DNA from: Candidatus Neoflavobacterium equi
GTDB taxonomy: Bacteria; Bacteroidota; Bacteroidia; Flavobacteriales; Flavobacteriaceae
NCBI GenBank assembly: GCA_018065745.1
Contig: JAGHSS010000178.1
Location: 1-13,572 of the forward strand
Length of the DNA: 13,572 nucleotides
Direction of reading: 5' to 3'
The notes beneath the pieces were generated by a model. The model was given only the letters and a program-made list of their open reading frames with translations, did no database searches and had not been told where the DNA came from. This document shows, one piece after another, positions 13,513 through 13,572 of this stretch. The position numbers and the translations under genes are program-made. The first letter of the stretch is position 1; each line of letters opens with the position of its first letter.

Positions 13513-13572
13513 CAATTTATAACCCATTAAAAATAGTGTTAAGCACACGTTAAAGATTTTTGGTGAAAAAAA

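Noticed and set aside
1..13572. Mobile element, defence system, biosynthetic cluster or CRISPR array
   Set aside because: All supported genes are core functions; no transposase, integrase, direct-repeat array, toxin-antitoxin pair or compositional island was seen beyond the small GC-rich element at 3993-4104.

Overview
The window is an AT-rich chromosomal segment of a Bacteroidota bacterium, most probably a member of the Flavobacteriaceae. Three things point there: the protein sequences; promoter-like sites of the Bacteroidota type (TAnnTTTG, sometimes with TTTG about 19 bases upstream) in front of several genes, without clear Shine-Dalgarno sequences; and the gene order dnaA - low-molecular-weight tyrosine phosphatase - SAM methyltransferase - transglycosylase-like protein - mltG - GNAT - dapF, which I recall from flavobacterial genomes but could not check. 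I see no insertion sequence, prophage gene, CRISPR array, tRNA, rRNA or plasmid function. This is core housekeeping DNA, and I did not find an undescribed multigene system.

Layout. Positions 1-990: an exported alpha/beta-hydrolase (+) with its own promoter and a strong terminator. 1064-2504: hisS (-) with its terminator. 2705-3937: a MacB/FtsX-type ABC permease (+) without its ATPase. 3938-4136: a convergent gap holding a GC-rich, foldable element (3993-4104), the best non-coding RNA candidate here. 4137-5067: prmC (-), divergent from ribD (+). ribD (GTG start) and yigZ (TTG start) form a tight pair ending in a bidirectional terminator shared with a hotdog thioesterase (-). 7191-7380: an AT-rich divergent promoter region. 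7381-9292: dnaA and a tyrosine phosphatase gene joined by a TAATG overlap, closed by a terminator whose hairpin contains the stop codon. 9378-10103: a short RsmI-like methyltransferase (+). 10137-13512: four minus-strand genes, three of them linked to the cell wall. dapF, a GNAT acetyltransferase gene and mltG overlap one another; a separately transcribed transglycosylase-like gene lies downstream across a 350-base gap rich in hairpins.

How the genes fit together. dapF makes meso-diaminopimelate for peptidoglycan and lysine, MltG cuts nascent glycan strands, and the transglycosylase-like protein probably trims the wall, so 10.1-13.5 kb is a wall synthesis and remodelling block. dnaA starts replication; hisS and prmC serve translation, and the RsmI-like enzyme possibly does too; ribD serves flavin synthesis. 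Several starts were moved to downstream ATG codons because a promoter-like box or a signal peptide makes the longer version unlikely (first hydrolase, prmC, methyltransferase, transglycosylase, dapF).
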